Assembly: GCA_005881085.1 (NCBI GenBank)
Contig: VBGU01000120.1
Span: 1-16,591 of the forward strand
From: Chloroflexota bacterium
GTDB lineage: Bacteria; Chloroflexota; Limnocylindria; P2-11E
Direction: 5' to 3'
Length of the DNA: 16,591 bases
The translations under genes were made by a program, and so were the position numbers. A model generated the notes under the pieces. The model was not told the DNA's origin. It did not search any database and saw only the letters and a list, made by a program, of their open reading frames with translations. Below are positions 6,683 to 13,522 of the stretch, one piece after another. Position 1 is the first letter of the stretch. Each line of letters begins with the position of its first letter.

Positions 6683-8427
6683 ACGACGAGCTCGGTCGCG
6701 GCGAGCGCCGCGCGCGGCTCGTCGTCGCGGGCGTCATCGCGCTCGGCGTGATCGTCCGTCTCCTCGCGGTGCGCGCGCAGGGCTTCCCGACCGACGTCGG
6801 CACGTTCGAGGCGTGGGCCGAGCGGCTCGCGCAGATCGGTCCAGGCCGCTTCTACGAACCGGGGTACTTCAGCGACTATCCGCCTGCCTTCCTCTACGTG
6901 CTGTGGCTTCTCGGCGGTCTCTTCGACGGCGAATTCCTTCGGCTCGCGGTCAAAGCGATCAGCATCCCCGCCGACATCGGCATCGCGCTCCTCGCGGCGC
7001 GCGTGGTGTGGCGCACCGCTGGGCGCTCGGCCGCGATCGCCGCCGCCACGATCTGGTCGCTGCAGCCAGGGGTCATCTTCGCCGGCCCGTACTGGGGACA
7101 GGTCGATGCGGTCGGGACGCTGCCGCTCTTCGGGTCGCTCGTCGCCGCGGGATCGCGGCGGTGGTGGCTCGCCGGAGCGCTCGCCGCTCTCGCCGCCCTG
7201 GTGAAGCCGCAGTTCGGCATCGGCCTCATCGTGATCGTGGCGGCCGTGGTCTTCGAGTTCATTCGCGAAGCACGGTGGCGTCCGGTGGCGCTGACGCTCG
7301 GCGCCGCCGCCGCGACGGCGTACGTGCTCTGCGTTCCGTTCTGGGGCTTCGACCCGACCCGCATCGCTGCCGAGCTCGTGGGTCTCGTGCGCAGCGCATC
7401 CGAGACCTACCCGTACACCTCGCTCTACGCCTTCAACGGCTGGTCGGTGTTCTTCGATTTCTGGAAGCCGGATACCGATCTCGTCTTGTGGGGCGGAGTC
7501 CTGCTCGTCGCCGGGCTGGTCCTCTCGTTCGTTCCGCTCTGGTGGCGCCGGGATACAGCGACGCTCCTGGCCTGCGGCGTCCTCGCCGGTCTCGCCTTCT
7601 ACTTCCTGCCGACCCGCGCGCACGAGCGCTACCTCTTCCCGGTGTTCGCGCTCGCCCTGCCGCTTGCGGCCGCCCGGTGGCGGGTGCTGCTGCCGTACGT
7701 CGTCCTCGCGCTCGCCTTCGCGCTGTCCCTCTACTACGCCTTCACGCGCTACCAGCAGTACGTCGATCTGCGTGTTCCAGAGACCATCGAAACGCTGATC
7801 TTCGGCCGCACGGGACAGATAGGGATCGCGCTCGTGATGATGGGCGCGGCCGCATACCTGATCTGGCGCCTTGTCCGCGGCGACGCGCGACTTGAGAGCG
7901 ACGGCGCGTGGCGTCTTCCCGCCTTCGCTTCGCTACGCCAGGGCCGCTGGACCCTGCCCGCCGGGCTCGGTCCCGGTCGCCTGCCGACGCGTCGCGACGT
8001 GACCGTCGCGGTCCTCGTCGCGCTCGCGGTGCTCGTCACCCGCGGCTATCGCCTCGACTGGCCGCGGGACATGTACTTCGACGAGGTCTATCACGCGCGC
8101 ACCGCGTTCGAGCTCCTCGCCCAGCGCGAGCCGTACGAGTGGACACACCCGCATCTCGCGAAAGAGATCATGGCGCTCGGCATCCTCGCGTTCGGCGACG
8201 ACCGCGTCGTCGGGCACGAGGCCGTGCCCACCGACACGGTCATGACGGCGGTCGGGAACGACGGGCTACGGGTCTACGCGCTTGCGGACGGCACGATCGA
8301 GATCGCGGAGCGAGGGTCGAGCCCGCAATCGGTGACCCAGCTCCTCGGGCCTCCGCGGGGGATAGCGGTCGACGGCGATCGCATCTTCGCGGTGACCGAC
8401 CAGGAGAGATCGACGAGATCGACCTGA
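6679..8427 (+). CDS. GT-C glycosyltransferase fused to the N-terminal part of a PMT (5' part of a frame-broken gene)
   Basis: The frame opens at ATG 6679 and stops at TGA 8425-8427, giving 582 residues. Residues 1-415 form a complete-looking GT-C mannosyltransferase module: the acidic loop FPTDVGTFEAW after the first helix, SDYPPAFLYVLW, GPYWGQVDAVG and THERYLFP-like TRAHERYLFPVF, all typical of polyprenyl-phosphate-dependent mannosyltransferases. After a linker, a protein O-mannosyltransferase (GT39) begins at about 436: a membrane helix, then MYFDEVYHARTA (Asp468-Glu469, the PMT catalytic acidic pair) and EWTHPHLAKE (488-496). From about 514 a propeller-like domain starts (LRVYALADGTIEIAE). 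The last eight residues, after VTD, are out of frame. The continuation lies in another frame from about 8400. Repaired, the product would be about 1,209 residues. Confidence 0.85.
   Translation: MNDELGRGERRARLVVAGVIALGVIVRLLAVRAQGFPTDVGTFEAWAERLAQIGPGRFYEPGYFSDYPPAFLYVLWLLGGLFDGEFLRLAVKAISIPADIGIALLAARVVWRTAGRSAAIAAATIWSLQPGVIFAGPYWGQVDAVGTLPLFGSLVAAGSRRWWLAGALAALAALVKPQFGIGLIVIVAAVVFEFIREARWRPVALTLGAAAATAYVLCVPFWGFDPTRIAAELVGLVRSASETYPYTSLYAFNGWSVFFDFWKPDTDLVLWGGVLLVAGLVLSFVPLWWRRDTATLLACGVLAGLAFYFLPTRAHERYLFPVFALALPLAAARWRVLLPYVVLALAFALSLYYAFTRYQQYVDLRVPETIETLIFGRTGQIGIALVMMGAAAYLIWRLVRGDARLESDGAWRLPAFASLRQGRWTLPAGLGPGRLPTRRDVTVAVLVALAVLVTRGYRLDWPRDMYFDEVYHARTAFELLAQREPYEWTHPHLAKEIMALGILAFGDDRVVGHEAVPTDTVMTAVGNDGLRVYALADGTIEIAERGSSPQSVTQLLGPPRGIAVDGDRIFAVTDQERSTRST
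8395..8405 (+). other. Frame break inside the PMT gene
   Basis: Coding character moves from the frame of ATG 6679 to the frame one base back at about 8400. Upstream reads DRIFAVTD; downstream reads GEIDEIDLTPS. Restoring one C in GACCAGG (giving GACCCAGG) yields VTDPGEIDEIDL, which continues the blade repeat without a gap. A one-base loss in a C-run, real or from sequencing, explains it best. No classic X_XXY_YYZ slippery heptamer is present. Confidence 0.8.
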
Positions 8428-10307
8428 CCCCGTCGCTTCGGGCCGCCCCGCCGGGCCACGTGTCCTTCAGCAGAGTCCGAGCGCGTGAGGCCGAGCCGAG
8501 AGTGACGTCATTCGAGGTGAGCGGGGATCGGGTCCTCGTCGGGACCGCGCGATCGCTCGCGATCTACACGACGCTCGACGCGGCCCCGGTCGTGATCGCC
8601 ATTCCGACCGTCGCCGTCACCGCGAAGACAGACGGGAGCGAGGTCTACGCGCTCGATCCGCAGGGGATCGTGCACGTCATCTCCGCCGACACCGGGCAGG
8701 AGACACGCGCGCTCACCGGAGGGCGCCCCGGGACGGCGATCGCGTACGCGCTCGGCCCGAACCGCCTCTTCGTTGCGCGCGCCGACGCCGCGATCCTCGA
8801 CGTGTACGAGCTCGAGACGGGATCACACGACTCGGTCCCACTCGCGAACGCGCGCACCGGCACGTTCTTGTCCGGCGCATCCGCCCTCGCGGTCGTGCCG
8901 CGCACCGACTTCCTCTACGCACTCGATGAAGGGCACGTGGTCGTGGTCGAGACGCACGGGACCTCGCCGTTCGCGTCGATCCCTGCGACCGGGTCAATGC
9001 TCGGCGTCGACGGCGAAGGCGACAAGCTCGTCGTCGCCGGCGCAAACGGCTCCGACCTCATCGAGACCGGCCGCCACGCGCTCGCGTGGCGGATACCGGG
9101 AGTCCTCTTCGCCGCGCTCCTCGCGTTCGTTCTCGTTCTCCTTGCGCGACGCCTGTTCGCATCGGCGGTCCTCCCCGCGCTCATCGGCCTCGCGGTCCTC
9201 CTGGACGGCTCGATGTTCGCGCAGGCCCGGATCGGCATGAACGACATCTACGTGGCGACGCTCATCGTCGCCGGCTGGTACTTCGTCGTCGCCGCTTATA
9301 GGCCGCGGCGCTCCGCGCTCCTCGACATCGTGATCGCGGGCGTGCTCTTCGGTCTCGCGCTCGCGTCGAAGTGGGCGGGCGCGTACACGCTGGCCGGCCT
9401 CCTCCTAGCCTCGATCGCGGTCACGGCGCGCGCGTACGAGCGTGGTCGCCCTGGGACCGGCGGCCCGCTTGACCTATTGGCGCGCCGCGGGCTGAACGCC
9501 CTCGTGCTCTTCGTCGCGTTCGCCGTGATCCCGGCCGGCATCTACCTCGCGAGCTACGTGCGCTGGTTCGGCGGTCCGACGATCCCGTACGGCTGGAACC
9601 TCGTCGAGCTGACCCAGCAGATGTACTGGTACCACTCGAGCCTGACCGCGCCGCACCCCGCGGGCTCGCCCTGGTGGAGCTGGCCGCTGGTGCTGAAGCC
9701 CGTCTACTGGTACTTCGGCGCGTCGAGCGGGGGCGACAACGCGTACATCTACGACGCCGGCAATGTCGTGCTGTTCTGGGCTGGCCTCGTCGCGTTCTGC
9801 TGGTGCGCCGTCGCGGCGGTCCGCGCGCGATCGGCGACGCTCGCGTTCGTCGTGTTCGCCGGGCTCGCGCAATACGTCGCGTGGATCCCGATCGGACGCG
9901 TGCTCTTCTTCTATCACTTCTTCACGGTGCTTCCGTTCTACCTGTTGGCGCTCGCGGCGGGACTCGCGTTCCTCTGGGAGACCGGTCGCGTCCGTCTGGT
10001 GATCGGTTATCTCGCGGCCGCGGCCGCGGCGTTCGCGTATTTCTACCCGTTCATCTCGGCGCAGCCCTTCCCTGGGTCCCAGGCCGGGATGTTCTTCATC
10101 CTCCCGACCTGGGCATACGAGTGCACCTTCTATCCGACATTCGTGTGCAATCCAACGATCGGCTCGTCCTTCTCGGTCGTCGCGCTCGCCGGCCGTCTCG
10201 CGTTCGCGCTCGCGGTCGCCGCGACGGTCGCGGCGATCGTCGTCTTGAGCGGTTCGCCGCAGCTGGGGCGGCTGCTCGCTAGCGCGCGATCGGGTACGCG
10301 CCGCTAG
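8400..10307 (+). CDS. Protein O-mannosyltransferase (PMT, GT39), 3' part with inserted propeller domain
   Basis: This is the continuation of the gene starting at 6679. If translated alone it could start at GTG 8460 or 8502, but it would lack the catalytic first loop. The first 225 residues continue a propeller-like repeat domain, with strands such as GDRVLVGTARSLAIY, GSEVYALDPQGIVHVIS, NRLFVARADAAILDVYE, DFLYALDEGHVVVVET and GDKLVVAGANGSDLI. The PMT membrane core then resumes with WRIPGVLFAALLAF, ARRLFASAVLP and ARIGMNDIYVATL, the conserved second helix and loop of PMTs (usually RIAMLDI). About nine hydrophobic segments follow, with loops carrying YGWNLVELTQQM and WSWPLVLKPVYWYFG, a typical bacterial PMT loop. 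It should transfer mannose from a polyprenyl-phosphate donor to Ser/Thr of exported proteins. The TAG stop overlaps the convergent phosphatase by 29 bases. Confidence 0.85.
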   Translation, partial: PGEIDEIDLTPSLRAAPPGHVSFSRVRAREAEPRVTSFEVSGDRVLVGTARSLAIYTTLDAAPVVIAIPTVAVTAKTDGSEVYALDPQGIVHVISADTGQETRALTGGRPGTAIAYALGPNRLFVARADAAILDVYELETGSHDSVPLANARTGTFLSGASALAVVPRTDFLYALDEGHVVVVETHGTSPFASIPATGSMLGVDGEGDKLVVAGANGSDLIETGRHALAWRIPGVLFAALLAFVLVLLARRLFASAVLPALIGLAVLLDGSMFAQARIGMNDIYVATLIVAGWYFVVAAYRPRRSALLDIVIAGVLFGLALASKWAGAYTLAGLLLASIAVTARAYERGRPGTGGPLDLLARRGLNALVLFVAFAVIPAGIYLASYVRWFGGPTIPYGWNLVELTQQMYWYHSSLTAPHPAGSPWWSWPLVLKPVYWYFGASSGGDNAYIYDAGNVVLFWAGLVAFCWCAVAAVRARSATLAFVVFAGLAQYVAWIPIGRVLFFYHFFTVLPFYLLALAAGLAFLWETGRVRLVIGYLAAAAAAFAYFYPFISAQPFPGSQAGMFFILPTWAYECTFYPTFVCNPTIGSSFSVVALAGRLAFALAVAATVAAIVVLSGSPQLGRLLASARSGTRR

Positions 10308-10309
10308 CG
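10277..10309. terminator. Hairpin spanning both convergent stop codons
   Basis: Two copies of the self-complementary CGCTAGCG, at 10277-10284 and 10302-10309, can pair. CGCG (10285-10288) and CGCG (10297-10300) extend the stem with one bulged C around an eight-base loop. Each CTAG holds a TAG stop: that of the PMT gene (10305-10307) and that of the phosphatase (10279-10281, minus). The structure forms on either strand and could act as a shared transcription end or mRNA 3' protector. No T-run is present, so intrinsic termination is uncertain. Confidence 0.4.
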
Positions 10310-11073
10310 AAGATGAGAGCGGCGATCGTCCCACCGACGACGAGCGCGACGAGCAGGGCGAGGACGAGGTCCACGAAATTGCGCCGCACGTCAGCCAGAC
10401 CAAACGTGCGGCGTACCGCGTAGAGCACCACGGTGATGTTGTCCTCGCCGCCGCGCGATTTCGCGAGGTCGATGATGGCGCTCGCCGCATTGCCGAGATC
10501 CTTGCCCCGCACGGTCGACGCGATATCGGCGTCGGGCACGTGGCGCGTCAGTCCGTCCGAGCAGAGGAGAAGGCGGTCGCCGGGACGGAGCGTCTCGACG
10601 AACACGTCGGGCTGCACGCCGCGAGGATCGCCGACGAACCTCGTGATCGAGCTCTGGTAGTCGCCGGCGTGGTCGGCGGTCACCATGCGGATCTCGCCGT
10701 CTCGCAGCAGATAGGCGCGGCTGTCGCCGAGGTTTCCGATGACCGCCGAGGTGCCGTCGATCGCCGCCGCGACGAGGGTCGACGCGGCGCCCTTCTGGCC
10801 GCTCTCCCCGGCCGCACTGAGCACGGCGTCGTTCGCACCGCGGATGGCCGCGGCTAGCGCGTCGGCGGGCGCCTGCCCCGCGCTCGCGTTGAAATAGCCC
10901 GCGGCGAGCGCGTCGATCGCCGCGGCGCTCGCCATCTCGCCTCCGGCCTCGCCCCCGACGCCGTCGGCGACGGCGACGAGCGTGCCGTTTCGTCCTTCGC
11001 GGACGAGATAGCGGTCTTCGTTGGTCTCACGCACGCGGCCGGTGTCGGTGCGTGCCGCCGTTTTCGCTGGCAG
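10279..11073 (-). CDS. PP2C (PPM) family Ser/Thr protein phosphatase with C-terminal membrane anchor
   Basis: A 264-residue phosphatase if started at CTG 11073. It removes phosphate from Ser/Thr using two metal ions. Motifs are complete: ARTDTGRVRETNED (Asp20), VADGVGGEAGG (Asp37), GNLGDSRAYLLRDGEI (Asp117), LLLCSDGLT (Asp173) and GGEDNITVV (Asp211). A membrane segment at about 236-255 places the catalytic domain in the cytoplasm, as with a kinase partner. The start choice matters: the first ATG/GTG/TTG is GTG 11034, which would remove the TDTG strand that PP2C proteins of this type normally have. CTG 11073 gives the usual N-terminus and has AAGAAGGGAG eight bases upstream. It lies three bases after the kinase stop, in the same frame. 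It is the expected counter-enzyme of that kinase. Confidence 0.92.
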   Translation of the reverse strand: MPAKTAARTDTGRVRETNEDRYLVREGRNGTLVAVADGVGGEAGGEMASAAAIDALAAGYFNASAGQAPADALAAAIRGANDAVLSAAGESGQKGAASTLVAAAIDGTSAVIGNLGDSRAYLLRDGEIRMVTADHAGDYQSSITRFVGDPRGVQPDVFVETLRPGDRLLLCSDGLTRHVPDADIASTVRGKDLGNAASAIIDLAKSRGGEDNITVVLYAVRRTFGLADVRRNFVDLVLALLVALVVGGTIAALIFASGAYPIAR

Positions 11074-11091
11074 CCTCTAGTCTCCCTTCTT
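11074..11091 (-). promoter_or_regulatory. Ribosome binding site deciding a CTG start for the phosphatase
   Basis: On the minus strand AAGAAGGGAG (11091-11082) encodes the last lysines of the kinase and ends eight bases before CTG 11073. The kinase stop TAG (11079-11077) and a single AGG codon lie between. The layout mirrors the gnd/zwf junction. Confidence 0.65.
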
Positions 11092-12330
11092 CGTGCAGTC
11101 CTTGCCCGAGACATAGGTCAGCGTCGTCGTACCCCCACGCGCGAGCGCCGTGCCCGCCGGCGGGTCCTGGCGCAGGACGGCGCAGGCGCCGCCCTGCCCC
11201 TCGCCGGGAGTCCACGCGACGTTCGCGAAGCCCGCGGCCTGGAGCGTACCGATCGCATCGAAGAGCTTCTTCCCGACGACATTCGGCGTCCCTGAGGCCA
11301 CGGCGCTGGGCGCGGCGGTCGGGTTGGCACCGGGAGGCGAGCCTCTCTGGAACGACGAAAAGAAGAGAAAGAGCGCGAACAGGATCGCGAGCACGGCGAG
11401 GATCGCCACGCTGCTGTCGAAGCGCGGCAACATCCAGCCGCGGCCGGTGCGGATACCGCCGATCTCTCCGAGCGATGAGGTCGGGTCGCTGTCGCGATCC
11501 GCGACCTCGGAGAACGCTCGAGCGAAGGCACCCGCGCTCGCGTAGCGACGGTCGGGTACGGTCGCGAGCGCGCGCCCGACGATCGCGTCGAGTCGGTCGT
11601 CGATGCCGACACGCGCACGGCGGAGCGACGGCGGAGGTCCGACGAGCCGCTCGCGCACCAGCTCTTCGCTCGTCGCGCCATCGAACGCGGGTCTGCCCGT
11701 GAGGAGCTCGTACGCGACGAGGCCGAGGCCGTACACGTCGGTGCGCGCGGTGACCGGTCCACCTTCGACGCGCTCGGGTGCGATGTAGCGCGCCGTCCCG
11801 AGAAGCTCTTGCTCGTCGCGATCGCGCGCCGCGCGAGCGATGCCGAAGTCGGTGAGCTTCGCGACGCCCTCGGGATCGACGATGACGTTCGCCGGCTTCA
11901 CATCGCAGTGCACGACCCCCGCGGCGTGAGCCGCATCGAGTGCCCCGGCGACCTGCCGGATGAGGCGAGCGACCTCGTGCGGAGGCAGCGGGCCGCGCTC
12001 GGCGACGATCTCGCGGAGGGTCTTTCCCGGCACGAGCTCCATGACCATGAACGCGTCGGCGCCGTCGCGGCCTTCGTCGAACACCGTGACGACGTTGGGG
12101 TGTACGACCGCCGCCGCGCGGCGCGCCTCGTCGGCGAAACGCGCGCGGAACGCGTCGTCCGCGTCGGGGCCGAGGAGCTTTATCGCCACATCGCGATCGA
12201 GCTTCTCGTCGCGCGCGCGCCACACCTCGCCCGCGCCGCCCTCGTCGATCCGCTCGATGAGGCGATACCGCTTGGCGAGGAGGCGCATAGGCGCGGGCGT
12301 GCCGAGTCGAGTGGTCTTCTCGCTGGCCAT
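11077..12330 (-). CDS. PASTA-domain transmembrane Ser/Thr protein kinase (non-RD type)
   Basis: A 417-residue Hanks-type kinase. Kinase domain at about 22-275: the Gly loop DEGGAGEV (29-36), Lys51 in AIKLL, catalytic loop HCDVKPAN (Asp143, Asn148), TDFG (Asp161), and GTARYIAPE (Glu186). HCD replaces the usual HRD, making it a non-RD kinase. Residues between DFG and GT contain no Ser, Thr or Tyr, so activation by activation-loop phosphorylation, as in PknB, looks unlikely. A membrane helix (about 308-326) and a Pro/Ala linker lead to one PASTA domain (about 348-408), which outside the cell usually binds peptidoglycan or lipid II-like ligands. PknB proteins often have three or four. The start is ATG 12330; a frame beginning at 12438 adds residues with no kinase homology that overlap opcA. 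It lies 34 bases after opcA and directly before the PP2C gene. Confidence 0.93.
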   Translation of the reverse strand: MASEKTTRLGTPAPMRLLAKRYRLIERIDEGGAGEVWRARDEKLDRDVAIKLLGPDADDAFRARFADEARRAAAVVHPNVVTVFDEGRDGADAFMVMELVPGKTLREIVAERGPLPPHEVARLIRQVAGALDAAHAAGVVHCDVKPANVIVDPEGVAKLTDFGIARAARDRDEQELLGTARYIAPERVEGGPVTARTDVYGLGLVAYELLTGRPAFDGATSEELVRERLVGPPPSLRRARVGIDDRLDAIVGRALATVPDRRYASAGAFARAFSEVADRDSDPTSSLGEIGGIRTGRGWMLPRFDSSVAILAVLAILFALFLFFSSFQRGSPPGANPTAAPSAVASGTPNVVGKKLFDAIGTLQAAGFANVAWTPGEGQGGACAVLRQDPPAGTALARGGTTTLTYVSGKDCTKKGD

Positions 12331-12364
12331 GCCGTCGTCCGTCCGCAACTTGTGTGCTAACCCA

Positions 12365-13522
12365 TCAGGCGAGCTCGACGAGGGCTCCGAGAGCCGCCTC
12401 ATAAGTCCGGTCGCTTCCGAGGATCGAGAGCTCCTCACCGATGAGCTCGACGATCGCAGGCGAGGGCAGCGGCATCGTGCGCTCCCACCGCCGCTCGCCG
12501 TCCAGAAGAACGGTCGCGGTCTGATGGCGCGGATCGGGCTGACGCTTCACCACGAACTCGGCGTGTTGCGTCTCGCCTGTGGCCTGGATCCGGATCCCGG
12601 ACACATCGCCCTCTTCCAGCCCCCGCTCGAAGCGCGGCCGCACGCGGACCATGATCCGCGCGCCGTCCGGGCGCGCGATCGCGAACAGGAGTCCGCCGGC
12701 CTCTGAGGGAGCAAGCGTCTCGAGCGGTCGCCAGCCGAGACGCGACGCGAGCCATCCCACGAAGAGCAACGCCTGCGAAGGGTGGATGTCACGTCCATCC
12801 ATGTCCACGGCGAAACCGACACGGAGCCCGGTGATACCGTCCAGAAAGAGCCGCCACGACGGCACGTCGAAGAACGCTGTCGCGATCTCGCGCCACGGGG
12901 TGAGTCGCGTCCAGTTCAAGTCGGTGAGGCCGAACCGTCCATGCGCCGTCTCCGAGATGCGCGCGATGGTCGGGAGAGTGACCTCGGGGCGCGCGAAGTC
13001 TGCGGAGTCGACGATGAGCCGGTCGGTGAGACGCAGAAGATCCCCGAACGACCGCGAGCCGATGGGCGGAGTTCCGGTCCACCAGAGAAAGACCGGGAGA
13101 TCGGGCACGAGGAGGGGGATCACCGCGGACGCGAGCCGATCGTCCACGTCACCGCTCGCGCGAACGAGGATCTGCTCATAGCAGACCTGTCGCGCGCCAT
13201 CCGGGACCGGAAGCTGGCAATGCATCTCGATGCGGCGCTCGCTGTGCTCGCGTTCTTGTCCGCGGTCCGCAAGCACCACGATGGCGCGCGAGGGATGACG
13301 GAGAGCGAGGTCGGAGATGCTCCGGGCCGCGCGCCGCGCGTGCTCCTCGCGGTCGGCGTACACGATGAGGTTGAGCACCGATGCGCGGGCGATCGGGCGG
13401 ACCGACTCGCGCGCATGCGCGCTCTGAACGCGCCGGAGCCGCGCGAGCTCGCGCTCGAGGGCCGCGACGCCCTCTGCGCGGGCGCCCCAGAACATCGTGT
13501 CGATCACTACGCCTTTCGCCAT
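12365..13522 (-). CDS. opcA: Glucose-6-phosphate dehydrogenase assembly protein OpcA
   Basis: A 385-residue protein of the OpcA family, which in cyanobacteria binds and activates glucose-6-phosphate dehydrogenase by promoting its oligomeric, redox-responsive form. Family signatures include RASVLNLIVYA (47-56), HPSRAIVV (76-83), the strongly conserved LLVPDLPVFLWWTG (137-150), and LNWTRLTPWRE. The product has no recognisable catalytic site. The start is ATG 13522, which overlaps the zwf 3' end by 16 bases, so translation is probably coupled and stoichiometry matched. A longer frame reaching back to 14563 is antisense-like shadow over zwf. The next gene, the Ser/Thr kinase, follows after 34 bases on the same strand. 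Confidence 0.93.
   Translation of the reverse strand: MAKGVVIDTMFWGARAEGVAALERELARLRRVQSAHARESVRPIARASVLNLIVYADREEHARRAARSISDLALRHPSRAIVVLADRGQEREHSERRIEMHCQLPVPDGARQVCYEQILVRASGDVDDRLASAVIPLLVPDLPVFLWWTGTPPIGSRSFGDLLRLTDRLIVDSADFARPEVTLPTIARISETAHGRFGLTDLNWTRLTPWREIATAFFDVPSWRLFLDGITGLRVGFAVDMDGRDIHPSQALLFVGWLASRLGWRPLETLAPSEAGGLLFAIARPDGARIMVRVRPRFERGLEEGDVSGIRIQATGETQHAEFVVKRQPDPRHQTATVLLDGERRWERTMPLPSPAIVELIGEELSILGSDRTYEAALGALVELA

Noticed and set aside
7908..8399. Independent start of the PMT 3' half at 7908
   Set aside because: The frame between 7908 and about 8400 is Arg/Pro-rich shadow, while the other frame there carries the conserved PMT loop.
8390..8410. Programmed -1 frameshift in the PMT gene
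   Set aside because: There is no slippery heptamer and no clear downstream stem. A missing C in a short C-run is simpler.
10277..10309. Classic intrinsic terminator
   Set aside because: The stem is strong but no T-run follows on either strand, so it is reported only as a possible end or stabilising structure.
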